Position numbers and translations under genes: made by a program
NCBI GenBank assembly: GCA_052170475.1
Contig: JBQNAL010000010.1
Coordinates: 1-64,000, forward strand
Source: CAJPQU01 sp052170475
GTDB lineage: Bacteria; Bacillota; Negativicutes; Selenomonadales; Selenomonadaceae
Length of the DNA stretch: 64,000 bases
Direction: 5' to 3'
In this document: piece by piece, positions 17,469 through 26,021 of the stretch
How the letters are laid out: each line of letters starts with the position of its first letter
Position numbering within the stretch: position 1 is the first letter of the stretch
The notes under the pieces: generated by a model
What the model saw: the letters and a program-made list of their open reading frames with translations, nothing else
What the model was told of the DNA's origin: nothing
The model's database searches: none

Positions 17469-18353
17469 TCAACGTACAATCTCCGTCCCGATCCCCTGCG
17501 CCGTAAAGAGTTCCAAAAGCAGCGAATGGGGTAGCCGGCCGTCGATGATACAAGCCTTCTTCGCCCCCTCCGCCAAAGCGCACAGACAAGACTCCACTTT
17601 GGGAATCATCCCCCCCGAGATGATCCCCTCATCAATGTAGCGCCGCGCCTCTTCTTCCGTCAGGGACGAGATGAACGACGACGGATCCCCATAGGTTTTA
17701 TAGATCCCCTCTACGTCCGTCAGGAGCAGCAGTTTCTCCGATTGCAGCGCCCCGGCCACCTTCGCCGCCACATAGTCGGCGTTGATGTTGTAACTCTCGC
17801 CGCCCTCTCCCACGCCCACCGGCGCCACCACCGGGATGTACCCTCCCGCGATCATATCGCTGAGGACGGAAACCCCGATGGACTCCACCTCTCCCACATA
17901 GCCGATGTCCACCTGCTCCACCTTGCCGCCACAGTGAACCTCCGCCCATTTTTTCTTCGCGCGGATGAGGTTCCCGTCCTTCCCGGACAGACCGATGGCG
18001 TGATTGCCCTCTTGGTTCAGGCGATTGACGATCTCCGAATTGACCTTTCCGATGAGTACCATCTCCGCGATGGCCATCGTCTCCTTATCCGTCACCCGCA
18101 GTCCGCTGACAAATTCGGACGTCTTACCAATCTTCTTTAAGAAATTCGTAATATCGGGGCCGCCCCCATGGACGATGATAGGGCGGATCCCGACATACCG
18201 CATGAGAGTGATGTCCGTGATCACCTTCGATTTCAGCTCATCGCTGATCATGGCGTTGCCGCCGTACTTGATGACGACGGTCTTGCCGAAATACTTTTTG
18301 ATGTACGGCAGCGCCTCCACCAAAATATCCGCCGTATCCCGCGGTGAAAACAT
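17469..18353 (-). CDS. argB: Acetylglutamate kinase
   Basis: 294 aa; phosphorylates N-acetylglutamate, normally the arginine-inhibited step. The amino-acid-kinase motifs VVIKYGGNAM, IVHGGGPDI and NINADYVAAKVAGAL are present. An N-terminal helix (FSPRDTADILVEALPYIKKY) resembles that of the arginine-sensitive hexameric enzymes, so feedback inhibition is likely. It lies 12 bases from each neighbour in the operon. Confidence 0.97.
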   Translation of the reverse strand: MFSPRDTADILVEALPYIKKYFGKTVVIKYGGNAMISDELKSKVITDITLMRYVGIRPIIVHGGGPDITNFLKKIGKTSEFVSGLRVTDKETMAIAEMVLIGKVNSEIVNRLNQEGNHAIGLSGKDGNLIRAKKKWAEVHCGGKVEQVDIGYVGEVESIGVSVLSDMIAGGYIPVVAPVGVGEGGESYNINADYVAAKVAGALQSEKLLLLTDVEGIYKTYGDPSSFISSLTEEEARRYIDEGIISGGMIPKVESCLCALAEGAKKACIIDGRLPHSLLLELFTAQGIGTEIVR

Positions 18354-18365
18354 CCTCGCCCCTCC

Positions 18366-19577
18366 TCAAGTATGGTATTCCCCGTTGATCTTCACATAGC
18401 CGTACGAAAAATCGCAGGACCAGACCGTCGCCGACGCCTCGCCTATCCCCAAATCAATCGCGATGGCAATATCGTGCGCTTCCATGACCTTATCCAGAGC
18501 CGCCCGGTCAAAGGCGGCGCCGACGCCGTGCGCGTACACGGGAATATCGCCGAACTTCACCACCGTCTTTTCCGGCACCATCGGCACCCCCGCATAGCCC
18601 ACCGCACAGATCACCCGCCCCCAGTTCGGATCCTCTCCGAAAAAAGCCGTCTTGACAAGTGGGGACTTCGCCACGCTCATGGCCACCTGCTTGGCGTCGG
18701 CGAAGGTGTGCGCCCCCGTGACCTCGATGGTCAGAAACTTCGTCGCCCCTTCCCCATCGGCCGCAATCCGCTGAGAAAGCCCGGTGCAAAGCGTGCGCAG
18801 CGTCGCCACAAAAAGGTCATAGTCCGCTCCCTTCACCGCGATGCAGGGATTGCCCGCCGCCCCATTGGCCATGACGATGGCCATATCGTTCGTGCTCATA
18901 TCGCCGTCGACGGAGATCATGTTAAACGTCACCTCCACCACCTCCGACAGCGCCGCTTGGAGAAGCGCCGGCTCAATCGCCGCGTCGGTGGTGATGAAGG
19001 CCAACATCGTGGCCATATTCGGCTGGATCATCCCCGACCCCTTGGCGATAGCGCCAAAGCGCACCTTCTGCCCGCCCAGCTCGATCTCCACCGCCCCGCC
19101 CTTGCAATAGGTATCGGTGGTAAGGATGGCCTTGGCCGCCGCCGCGCTCCCCTCAAGAGAAAGACAGGCGGCGGCTTCCTTGATCCCCGCGCGCAGCTTC
19201 TCCATGGGGAGGCGGACGCCAATGACCCCCGTCGATGCCACCACGACCTCTTCCGCCGCGCAGCCTAACGCCGCCCCCGCCAAAGCGCCCATCTCTTTGG
19301 CGTCAGCCAACCCCCCATCGCCGGTACAGGCGTTGGCGCAGCCCGCATTGGCCACAATCGCCCGCGCCGTCCCGTGGCGCACCACCTCTTTCGACACCTC
19401 TACGGGCGCCGCCGCCACTTGATTTTGTGTGAAGGTTCCCGCCACCGCCGCCGGCCGCTCCGAATAAATGAGCGCCAAATCATCGTTGCCGCTTTTTTTG
19501 ATCCCCGCTTTTATCCCCGATGCGGTAAATCCTTTAGGAAAGGTAACGCTCTTCTTTATTGCTTCGTCGCTGAACAT
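18366..19577 (-). CDS. argJ: Bifunctional glutamate N-acetyltransferase / ornithine acetyltransferase
   Basis: 403 aa starting at the ATG at 19577 (AGGAGG 6 bases upstream). It recycles the acetyl group from acetylornithine to glutamate. The autocleavage site KGSGMIQPNMATMLAF contains the catalytic threonine that becomes the N-terminus of the beta chain. No argA or argE is found in this operon, which fits the cyclic pathway. Whether it also uses acetyl-CoA (bifunctional) cannot be decided by eye. Confidence 0.96.
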   Translation of the reverse strand: MFSDEAIKKSVTFPKGFTASGIKAGIKKSGNDDLALIYSERPAAVAGTFTQNQVAAAPVEVSKEVVRHGTARAIVANAGCANACTGDGGLADAKEMGALAGAALGCAAEEVVVASTGVIGVRLPMEKLRAGIKEAAACLSLEGSAAAAKAILTTDTYCKGGAVEIELGGQKVRFGAIAKGSGMIQPNMATMLAFITTDAAIEPALLQAALSEVVEVTFNMISVDGDMSTNDMAIVMANGAAGNPCIAVKGADYDLFVATLRTLCTGLSQRIAADGEGATKFLTIEVTGAHTFADAKQVAMSVAKSPLVKTAFFGEDPNWGRVICAVGYAGVPMVPEKTVVKFGDIPVYAHGVGAAFDRAALDKVMEAHDIAIAIDLGIGEASATVWSCDFSYGYVKINGEYHT

Positions 19578-19633
19578 GATTTTTCCTCCTATGGGGGCGA
19601 TTGCCCCGCCCCAATGTTTTCTCCCAAGCACCG

Positions 19634-20668
19634 TTATGGATAGAGCGGAGCTGCGTCAAGTCCCAAGCGCTCCGAAAATCCACCGGCGAGATTAAAATTC
19701 TGCACCGCCTGTCCCGCCGCCCCCTTCACCAAATTGTCAATGGCGGAGAACACGAGGACGCGGTGGGTACGCGGATCGACATGCCAGCCTAAATCGCAGA
19801 AATTCGACCCGCGCACGAACTTCGTTTCCGGGTACGCCCCGCGTCCTCGCAAGCGGACGAAAAACTCCTCGCCATACAATGCGTGAAACGCCTCATCCAC
19901 CATCGCCGCCGTGACGCCCGCTTTCAAAGACGCATAGGAGGTACTCAATATCCCACGCGCCATGGGGACTAAGTGGGGCGTGAAATTCAGCGTCACCGCC
20001 TCCTGCCCCATATCCGTCAACGCCTGCTCGATCTCCGGCGTATGGCGGTGATTCGTCGCGCCGTAGCCCTTGAAATTCTCGTACATCTCCGGGAAATGGT
20101 TCGGCAGCGTCGCCGTCCGCCCCGCCCCGGACACGCCGGACTTCGCATCAATGACGATGCTGGAAAGCTCGATGAGCCGCGCCTTCACCAGCGGCGCCAA
20201 AGCCAAGATGCTGGCCGTCGTGTAGCATCCCGCATTGCCGATGATCCGCGCCCCTCGTATCTCTTCGCGGTAAAGCTCCGAAAGCCCGTAGGCTCGATCC
20301 GCATCGGGATCCGTATGCTTCACCTTGTACCACGCTTCATACACCGCCGTATCGTGAAAGCGGTAATCCGCCCCCAGATCAATGAGCCGAACGGGCTGAT
20401 GGCGAAGCTTTCGACCGATTTCCATGGCATGTCCCGCCGGAAGACAAAGGAAAATAAAATCGCTGTCCGCCCCGATGTCCTCTACGTTCTCCATACTTTC
20501 CAGCCGCTTCTCCAATCGCCCTGAAAAGTGCGGATAGACCTCCGACAGACGGCGATCCGTATAGCTCTCCGACGTGAGGTGGACGATCTCTGCCTCCCTA
20601 TGCCCGACCAAGAGGCGCAACAGTTCCGCTCCGGCGTATCCCGTCGCCCCGATGACGCTCACTTTCAT
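19634..20668 (-). CDS. argC: N-acetyl-gamma-glutamyl-phosphate reductase
   Basis: 344 aa; NADPH-dependent reduction of acetylglutamyl phosphate. The Rossmann start VSVIGATGYAGAELLRLL and the active-site block GNAGCYTTASILALAPL with the catalytic Cys are present. It is the first gene of the arginine operon, with GGAAGGGAGA 7 bases before the ATG and a regulated promoter directly upstream. Confidence 0.97.
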   Translation of the reverse strand: MKVSVIGATGYAGAELLRLLVGHREAEIVHLTSESYTDRRLSEVYPHFSGRLEKRLESMENVEDIGADSDFIFLCLPAGHAMEIGRKLRHQPVRLIDLGADYRFHDTAVYEAWYKVKHTDPDADRAYGLSELYREEIRGARIIGNAGCYTTASILALAPLVKARLIELSSIVIDAKSGVSGAGRTATLPNHFPEMYENFKGYGATNHRHTPEIEQALTDMGQEAVTLNFTPHLVPMARGILSTSYASLKAGVTAAMVDEAFHALYGEEFFVRLRGRGAYPETKFVRGSNFCDLGWHVDPRTHRVLVFSAIDNLVKGAAGQAVQNFNLAGGFSERLGLDAAPLYP

Positions 20669-20686
20669 CGCCCTGTCTCCCTTCCT

Positions 20687-20730
20687 GTATAATGTTCATA
20701 ATTATACGATAGTAGCGCATAAAAATGCAA
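20687..20730 (-). promoter_or_regulatory. argC promoter with overlapping ArgR-box-like palindromes
   Basis: Minus-strand -35 TTGCAT (20725-20730) and -10 TATAAT (20701-20706), 18 bp apart. A palindrome GCAT-AAAA-ATGC (20717-20728) covers the -35, and a second inverted repeat GTATAAT/ATTATAC (20687-20693 with 20701-20707) covers the -10. Their size, AT-rich centres and placement match repressor sites of the ArgR/AhrC family. No argR gene is in the window. Confidence 0.6.
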
Positions 20731-20787
20731 TAGGGTGTGAAAAATTTTTCTTCGCAGAAAAAAGCCACCCCGCAGGATGCGCCCCTG

Positions 20788-20850
20788 AAAAAGAAAAGCC
20801 CTTGTATGTGACTTTCTTTCATGCCAAACACATACAAAGGCTTTTCCTGC
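20788..20850 (-). terminator. pncB terminator
   Basis: A long hairpin with arms GAAAAGCC(C)TTGTATGTG (20793-20810) and CACATACAAAGGCTTTTC (20829-20846). On the minus strand it is followed by TTTTTC, 50 bases after the pncB stop. Confidence 0.8.
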
Positions 20851-20897
20851 TCCATGGCGCCGGATCGCGAAAACATCCGCCCTCTCCTGCGCACACC

Positions 20898-22349
20898 TCA
20901 AATCTCACAGCTGAGCATCTGCATTTTCATACGGTAATAGTCTGGGGTCATATCCCGAAAATGTTTGTGGGGATTTTCAAAGCGCTGTTCTTCCTCCCAA
21001 ATCTCCGTAGCCAGCTGCTTTTTGACGTAGGCGGCGATCTCCTGCACCGATGTTGGCGGCTTTGTCCGCCGCCCCCCTGCCATGACAAGCTGCTGCAGCT
21101 TTCGCGCCGTGCAGTTTTCAAAGTGGCGCACCTTCCACGGGCGATCCGTATCAATAAATTCGTCCGGGTGTTGGAGGTCGATGCTCTCCCCCTTCTTGGC
21201 GATGAGTTCCGCCACCGCCCGACCATTGGCATCGTAAATGCGATAGACCTCTTTCAGCCCCGGATCCGTCACCTTCTCAATGACCTCAGAAACCTTGATC
21301 CGCGGCTCCATCCGACCATCTTCCTCTACGGCGCACATCTTGTACACAGCGCCAAAGACGGGATCCGTTTTCGACGTAATCATCCGTTCCCCCACGCCAA
21401 ACGCATCCACCTTGCCCCCTTGGCTCAGGATCGACGTGATGGTGTACTCATCGAGGCTGTTGGAAATGACGATCTTCGCGTCGGTGAATCCCGCTTCATC
21501 GAGGCGGCGGCGGGCGGTCTTCGTCAAGTAGGACAAGTCGCCGCTGTCGATGCGGATCCCGTAATTTTTCGATTGCGCCCCCTTCTCCCGCATCTCCTGA
21601 AACACTTCGATGGCATGAGGGAGGCCGGATTTTAAGACGTCGTACGTATCCACCAGCAGGATGCAATTATCCGGGTAGAGCACGGCAAACCGGCGAAACG
21701 CTTCCAATTCATCCTGATAGTACATGATCCAGCTGTGCGCCATCGTTCCGCCCACGGGGATGTCAAAGTACTGTCCGGCCGCCACCGTCGCCGTTCCGGC
21801 CACCCCCCCGATGTACGCCGCCCGCGCCCCATAGACCGCCGCGTCGTTATTGTGCGCCCGCCGCGCGCCAAAGTCGGACACCGCATGTCCCGCCGCCGCG
21901 CGCACGATACGCCGCGCCTTCGTGGCGATGAGGGACTGATGATTGATCTGCGCCAGCACCTCCGTCTCGATGAGCTGCGCCTCGATGAGATCCGCCACCA
22001 CCGTCAGAATCGGCTCCTTGGGATACATCACCGTTCCCTCAGGAAAAGCGTACACATCCCCCGTGAAGCGAAAATGCGCCAAATAGTCGAGGAACCCCTC
22101 ATCGAAGAGACCCAAATTCCGCAGATAGGCAATGTCTTCCGCTTCAAAATGCATGCTTTCCAAATACGCTAAAACCTGTTCCAGCCCGGCAAAAATGGAA
22201 AAGCCGCCGCCCTCGGGGTTCTTTCGGAAAAAGACATCGAACGCCACCTTTGGGCGCGTGGGGTGCTGCAAAAAATACCCATTCGCCATCGTCAGCTCGT
22301 AAAGATCCATCACCATACTGATATTTCGATGATTGCCATGCTGTGCCAT
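20898..22349 (-). CDS. pncB: Nicotinate phosphoribosyltransferase
   Basis: 483 aa, the usual length of Firmicute enzymes. It makes nicotinate mononucleotide from nicotinate and PRPP in NAD salvage. Conserved blocks are MDLYELTMANGYF at the N-terminus, DFGARRAHNNDAA, GTMAHSWIM with the catalytic histidine region, and YGIRIDSGDLSYL. The ATG at 22349 follows GAGGAGGG by 6 bases. Only 43 bases upstream lies the decayed ISL3 transposase, so the native promoter may have been displaced. A PncA-like hydrolase at 48649 could supply nicotinate. Confidence 0.95.
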   Translation of the reverse strand: MAQHGNHRNISMVMDLYELTMANGYFLQHPTRPKVAFDVFFRKNPEGGGFSIFAGLEQVLAYLESMHFEAEDIAYLRNLGLFDEGFLDYLAHFRFTGDVYAFPEGTVMYPKEPILTVVADLIEAQLIETEVLAQINHQSLIATKARRIVRAAAGHAVSDFGARRAHNNDAAVYGARAAYIGGVAGTATVAAGQYFDIPVGGTMAHSWIMYYQDELEAFRRFAVLYPDNCILLVDTYDVLKSGLPHAIEVFQEMREKGAQSKNYGIRIDSGDLSYLTKTARRRLDEAGFTDAKIVISNSLDEYTITSILSQGGKVDAFGVGERMITSKTDPVFGAVYKMCAVEEDGRMEPRIKVSEVIEKVTDPGLKEVYRIYDANGRAVAELIAKKGESIDLQHPDEFIDTDRPWKVRHFENCTARKLQQLVMAGGRRTKPPTSVQEIAAYVKKQLATEIWEEEQRFENPHKHFRDMTPDYYRMKMQMLSCEI

Positions 22350-22391
22350 ATCGTGCCCTCCTCTGCCCCTGCGAGAAACTTTTCCTGCTTC

Positions 22392-22995
22392 TCAATCATC
22401 CCTACGATACCCCCTGCCCGCGCCCCTGTCAAGAGTGTCCTGTTTCTCCGTCGCCTGCCGAAACATCAGGGTTTTCTCCCGTTTCAAAAGAAACTTCCTC
22501 GAATGTTTGAAGGCTTTTCGGTTCTCTTTGCCAAGCTTGCCCTGCACCTCCTTTCGAACCGTATCCAGTGCGTCATTTGCCATCCGAACGGCATGGAAAT
22601 GGAACTTCTCTCCCACATTCCCTTTGAACTCGTCTATGGAGATGGCCTCATCGAGGGTGGAGGAGTCTGCGCTGATGATGCGAAACCGGCGGGCTGCTGT
22701 CGTGGCGGAAATGGCGTGCTTTTCTGCGATGGCACAAGTGGAAATGAGCTGTGCATGCTCGAAGATGACCTCGGCAGCGTCGGAGAAGGGGATACGGCAA
22801 TATCTGGCGATGAAGGGATGGTTCTCGGAGAATACTTTTTGGCAGTTGAGACAACGGTAGCGGCGTTTACGGTAGATGATTTGTTTTCTCGTATGCAGCA
22901 TGAGAGAGGTCTTGAGGGGCTGGCGGCGATAGTCGTGTGGATGCGGGAGGTCAGTTCGTGGCAGCGCGGGCAGGCATGGGATATTCTCCTTTCGA
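22392..22995 (-). pseudogene. Decayed ISL3-family transposase
   Basis: The minus strand carries an ISL3 zinc-finger N-terminus, ACPRCHELTSRIH (about 22933-22971), then a frameshift into HDYRRQPLKTSLMLHTRKQ and the second cysteine pair YRCLNCQKVF. The catalytic start IDEFKGNVGEKF then jumps directly to a segment (DTVRKEVQGKLGKENRKAF) that in intact ISL3 proteins lies over 60 residues further on. This indicates an internal deletion of the DDE core. The reading frame ends soon after LLKREKTL, losing the C-terminal third. The remnant is therefore inactive. I could not identify terminal inverted repeats. It separates pncB from its upstream region. Confidence 0.85.
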
Positions 22996-23049
22996 TGTTG
23001 TTGTGGTGACTACATTGTAGCAGAATTTTCCGTGTCTTTTCCTATTGCA

Positions 23050-23099
23050 CAAAAAATAAATGTTGCGGCTGACATGTTCGTCATACCACAACATTTATT
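23050..23099 (-). terminator. Copy 2 of the repeated conserved-loop hairpin
   Basis: Arms AATAAATGTTGCGG (23055-23068) and CCACAACATTTATT (23086-23099) pair with one mismatch and enclose the same 17-base loop found at 4974-4990. On the minus strand a run of T follows. It is about 140 bases after ABC cassette 1 and next to the ISL3 remnant, so it could terminate either unit. Confidence 0.65.
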
Positions 23100-23113
23100 A
23101 TAGAACAAAAGAT

Positions 23114-23140
23114 GGCAGTGCTGAATCAGCGCTTCCCTAC
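23114..23140. repeat. Solo right end of the IS5-like miniature element
   Basis: GGCAGTGCTGAAT...GCGCTTCC (23114-23136) followed by CTAC matches the right end of the elements at 28738-28897 and 36360-36418. No left end is recognisable within 100 bases, so it is probably a relic. Confidence 0.5.
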
Positions 23141-23149
23141 ATTCCTCAT

Positions 23150-23186
23150 ACAAAAGAGGCAGCCCATGAGGACTGCCTCAGAAAGC
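23150..23186 (-). terminator. Terminator of ABC cassette 1
   Basis: Stem GAGGCAG / CTGCCTC with a short loop, followed on the minus strand by TTTTG, about 55 bases after the stop at 23238. Nearly the same sequence forms the terminator at 31415-31441. Confidence 0.7.
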
Positions 23187-23237
23187 GGTGATGAATTGGC
23201 TCCGACATTCTTTCGCCCTGTCGGGCAGCGCTCCCGA

Positions 23238-24185
23238 TCAGTCGGCAGCGAGGAAGCAGGCCAAGGTGTGTTCCGGGGCTACGGAGGAAAGAAGCGGTTT
23301 TTCCGTTCGGCAGCGATCAAGACGATAGGGGCATTCGTTCTTGAACGCGCAGCCGCCGGGGGTGAGATCCGGCGCGGGAAGCGCCGCGGCAGGGCAGGAT
23401 TTCTCCGACGCATCGCGAAAGGCTGCGGACAGGAGTTTTTGCGTGTAGGGATGACGCGCTTTTCGAGCGAGGCGGGCGCTGGGCAGGATCTCCACGATTT
23501 CCCCCTGATAGAGGATCACCACGCGCTGGCAAAGATGCCCCACCAACGGCAGATCGTGGGAAATAAAGAGGTATGTCATGCCCCGCTCTCGCTGGAGGCG
23601 GCGTAAAAGCTCCACGATGAGGGCCTGCACCGACACGTCGAGGGCGGAGGTCGGCTCGTCGCAGATGAGGAGCGATGGCAGCACGGATACCGCCCGGGCG
23701 ATGGCGATGCGCTGCCGCTCCCCACCGCTCAAAAACGCCGGATAGCGATCCGCATACGCCTCGTCCAGCCCCATGGAGCGCAGGAGTTCCTGCGCTTTGG
23801 CGGCGCGATCAGCCGGGCGCGACAGGCCGAAATTCTCGCAGACCTCGGTGAGGTACGACCCGATCTTCATGTGAGGACTGATGGACTCGTCGGGGCTTTG
23901 AAACACCATCTGGATGTCGCGGTACATCTGCCGCAGGGCGCGACCGGTCAATGCGGTGATGTCCCGACCGCGAAAGAGGATCTGCCCTTCTTCCACGGGA
24001 ATGAAGTGCATGACGGCATTGGAAACCGTGCTCTTGCCGCTGCCGCTCTCTCCCACCAGCCCTACACATTCCCCTTCCTTTATATCAAAGGAAATACGGT
24101 GCAGCACCTCCTTTTTCCGGCGGCCCGTGCCGAAGGATACGACTAAATCCTTGATCTCCAAAAGGGGCGTGTTATTGTCCGGCAT
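23238..24185 (-). CDS. Oligopeptide/nickel-type ABC transporter ATPase, OppF/DppF-like (cassette 1)
   Basis: 315 aa. Walker A GESGSGKST, signature LSGGERQRIAIARA and Walker B LLICDEPTSALD are intact. The C-terminal oligo_HPY region (RHPYTQKLL) is followed by a cysteine-bearing tail (CAFKNECPYRLDRC) that is typical of Opp/Dpp/Nik ATPases. The start follows AAAGGAGG and overlaps the preceding ATPase gene by 14 bases. It is the last gene of a five-gene importer: binding protein, two permeases, two ATPases. The solute (peptide, nickel or metal chelate) cannot be assigned from the ATPase. Confidence 0.92.
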   Translation of the reverse strand: MPDNNTPLLEIKDLVVSFGTGRRKKEVLHRISFDIKEGECVGLVGESGSGKSTVSNAVMHFIPVEEGQILFRGRDITALTGRALRQMYRDIQMVFQSPDESISPHMKIGSYLTEVCENFGLSRPADRAAKAQELLRSMGLDEAYADRYPAFLSGGERQRIAIARAVSVLPSLLICDEPTSALDVSVQALIVELLRRLQRERGMTYLFISHDLPLVGHLCQRVVILYQGEIVEILPSARLARKARHPYTQKLLSAAFRDASEKSCPAAALPAPDLTPGGCAFKNECPYRLDRCRTEKPLLSSVAPEHTLACFLAAD

Positions 24186-25146
24186 CCCACGTTTCCTCCT
24201 TTCGGCAGAGATGACAGGCGGCGTGATGGTCTTTGCCTACGGCCGCTAAGATTGGCGGGCGCGTCAGGCAAACCTCAGCGGCCCGGTCACAGCGGTTGGC
24301 GAAGATACAGCCCGGCGGCAGCGCCGCCAAATCAATGCGCCGCCCGTCGATCCCCTTGAGTTCTTTCTCTTCATCGAGGCGCGGGATGGAGGCGATCAGG
24401 GCCTCTGTATAGGGATGCTGCGGTGCGCCCATCACTTCCTCCGTCGCGCCGATCTCCACGATCTCCCCGGCGTACATAACGGCAATGCGATCCGCCATGT
24501 AGGCGGACAGCATCATGTTGTGGGTGACGATGACAATGGCCGTCCCCATCTCCCGGTGGAGCGCCAATAGCTCTTCCACCACCGCTTTCTGCACCGTCGC
24601 GTCGAGGGCGCTGGTGGGTTCGTCCGCCAAGAGGATCTTCGGTTCCAAGGCAAGCGCCATGGCGATGGACACGCGCTGCTTCATCCCCCCGCTCAGCTCA
24701 AAGGCATAGCCATCCAGCACGCGATCCACATCGCGCATATTGAGCTTGCGCAAAATCGCCGCCGCTTTTTCCCGCGCCGCTTTTCGCGTCAGATCCGTAT
24801 GGTAGCAGATCGTTTCCTCAAACTGGGCGCCGATCTTTCGCACCGGGTTCAGCGTCGCCCCGGGCGACTGAAAGACCAGCGAAATATCCCGCCCGCGGAT
24901 GGCCGCCAGCTCCTTTTTCCCCATCGTGAGGAGATCCCGCCCCCGGTAAAGAATACGGCCCTGCCGCACGCTTCCAGCCCCCGGATAAGGGCCGATGAGG
25001 GATTTTAAGAGGGTGGATTTCCCGCTGCCGCTCTCGCCGACGATGGCGAGGACGCTCTTTTCCGCCACGTCGAAGCTCACCTGACGCACGATATCGTATG
25101 TATAGCCGATGGAAACCTTGTCCACGGTCAAAAGCTCTTCCGTCAT
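24172..25146 (-). CDS. Oligopeptide/nickel-type ABC transporter ATPase, OppD/DppD-like (cassette 1)
   Basis: About 324 aa, starting at the ATG at 25146 (AAGGAGG 9 bases upstream; a GTG two codons earlier is possible). Walker A GESGSGKST, signature LSGGMKQRVSIAMAL and Walker B ILLADEPTSALD are present, with HPYTEALIASIP and the cysteine tail CIFANRCDRAAEVC. It pairs with the OppF-like subunit to drive import through the two permeases upstream. Confidence 0.92.
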   Translation of the reverse strand: MTEELLTVDKVSIGYTYDIVRQVSFDVAEKSVLAIVGESGSGKSTLLKSLIGPYPGAGSVRQGRILYRGRDLLTMGKKELAAIRGRDISLVFQSPGATLNPVRKIGAQFEETICYHTDLTRKAAREKAAAILRKLNMRDVDRVLDGYAFELSGGMKQRVSIAMALALEPKILLADEPTSALDATVQKAVVEELLALHREMGTAIVIVTHNMMLSAYMADRIAVMYAGEIVEIGATEEVMGAPQHPYTEALIASIPRLDEEKELKGIDGRRIDLAALPPGCIFANRCDRAAEVCLTRPPILAAVGKDHHAACHLCRKEETWDAGQ

Positions 25147-25180
25147 GCCCACGCCCCTCCTTTCTTTCGCCCGCCGCACC

Positions 25181-26017
25181 TCATTGTCCGCCCTCCGAGC
25201 GCGAAGGATCTAACACGTCCCGTAGGGCGTCGCTCAAGAGTTGGAACAAAATCACGATGACGAACACCGTGAGACAGGGGAAAAACATCATCCACGGCGC
25301 GATCTGCATTTTTGACTTGGCCTCGCTGAGCATGAGGCCGAGTTCCGGCTCCGGCGGCTGCGCCCCCATCCCCAGATACGTCAAGGCGCAGAAGCTGATC
25401 AGGGTGCTGCCGATCTCAATCGCGGCGACGATGACAAGCTGCTGGGCAATGTTGGGCAGAATGTAGCGCCGCATGATCTGAAAGGTCGTAAGACCCGCCG
25501 CCTTCGCCGAGCGCAGGTACTCCTTCTCCTTGACGGTGAGGACGAGTCCCCGGCTGAGGCGGGCGAAGATCAGCCACCCCGGCAGGATCAGTGCGATGGC
25601 CGTATTTCCCCAGCCAACGCCGAGGACGCCGACCACGGCGATACTGAACACCATGCCGGGAAACGCCAAAAACATATCGGTGAGCCGCATGATACAGTCG
25701 TCCACCCGCCCCCCGAAATACCCGGAAACGATCCCCGCCGTCGTGCCGATCGCGAGGCTGATCCCGACGATGAGGAGCGACATGAAGAGCGACGAGCGCA
25801 TCCCGTACAAGATGCGGGAAAACACGCACCGGCCGAAATCATCGGTGCCGAAGGGAAACGCCGCGCTTGGCCCCTGAAGCGCGAGGTCGTGCTGAATCTT
25901 AAGGGGATCGTGGGGCGCGATCTCCGCCGCGAAGAAGGAAATCAGGATTAAAACGGTCAAGAGCAGCAAAAAGACACCGCACAACACCTTGGGAAAATCT
26001 ACCTTCCGTTTCATCAT
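25181..26017 (-). CDS. ABC transporter permease, OppC/DppC/NikC-like (cassette 1)
   Basis: 278 aa, integral membrane. One N-terminal transmembrane segment (FLLLLTVLILISFFAAEIAPHDP) is followed by the BPD_transp_1 domain. The EAA loop (YLRSAKAAGLTTFQIMRRYILPN) contacts the ATPases. The stop is 34 bases before the next gene, and the start is 4 bases after the OppB-like gene. Confidence 0.92.
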   Translation of the reverse strand: MMKRKVDFPKVLCGVFLLLLTVLILISFFAAEIAPHDPLKIQHDLALQGPSAAFPFGTDDFGRCVFSRILYGMRSSLFMSLLIVGISLAIGTTAGIVSGYFGGRVDDCIMRLTDMFLAFPGMVFSIAVVGVLGVGWGNTAIALILPGWLIFARLSRGLVLTVKEKEYLRSAKAAGLTTFQIMRRYILPNIAQQLVIVAAIEIGSTLISFCALTYLGMGAQPPEPELGLMLSEAKSKMQIAPWMMFFPCLTVFVIVILFQLLSDALRDVLDPSRSEGGQ

Positions 26018-26021
26018 CCGC

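Noticed and set aside
18372..19268. Plus-strand open frame opposite argJ
   Set aside because: It is a shadow of argJ, with an Arg/His-rich product and no ribosome-binding site.
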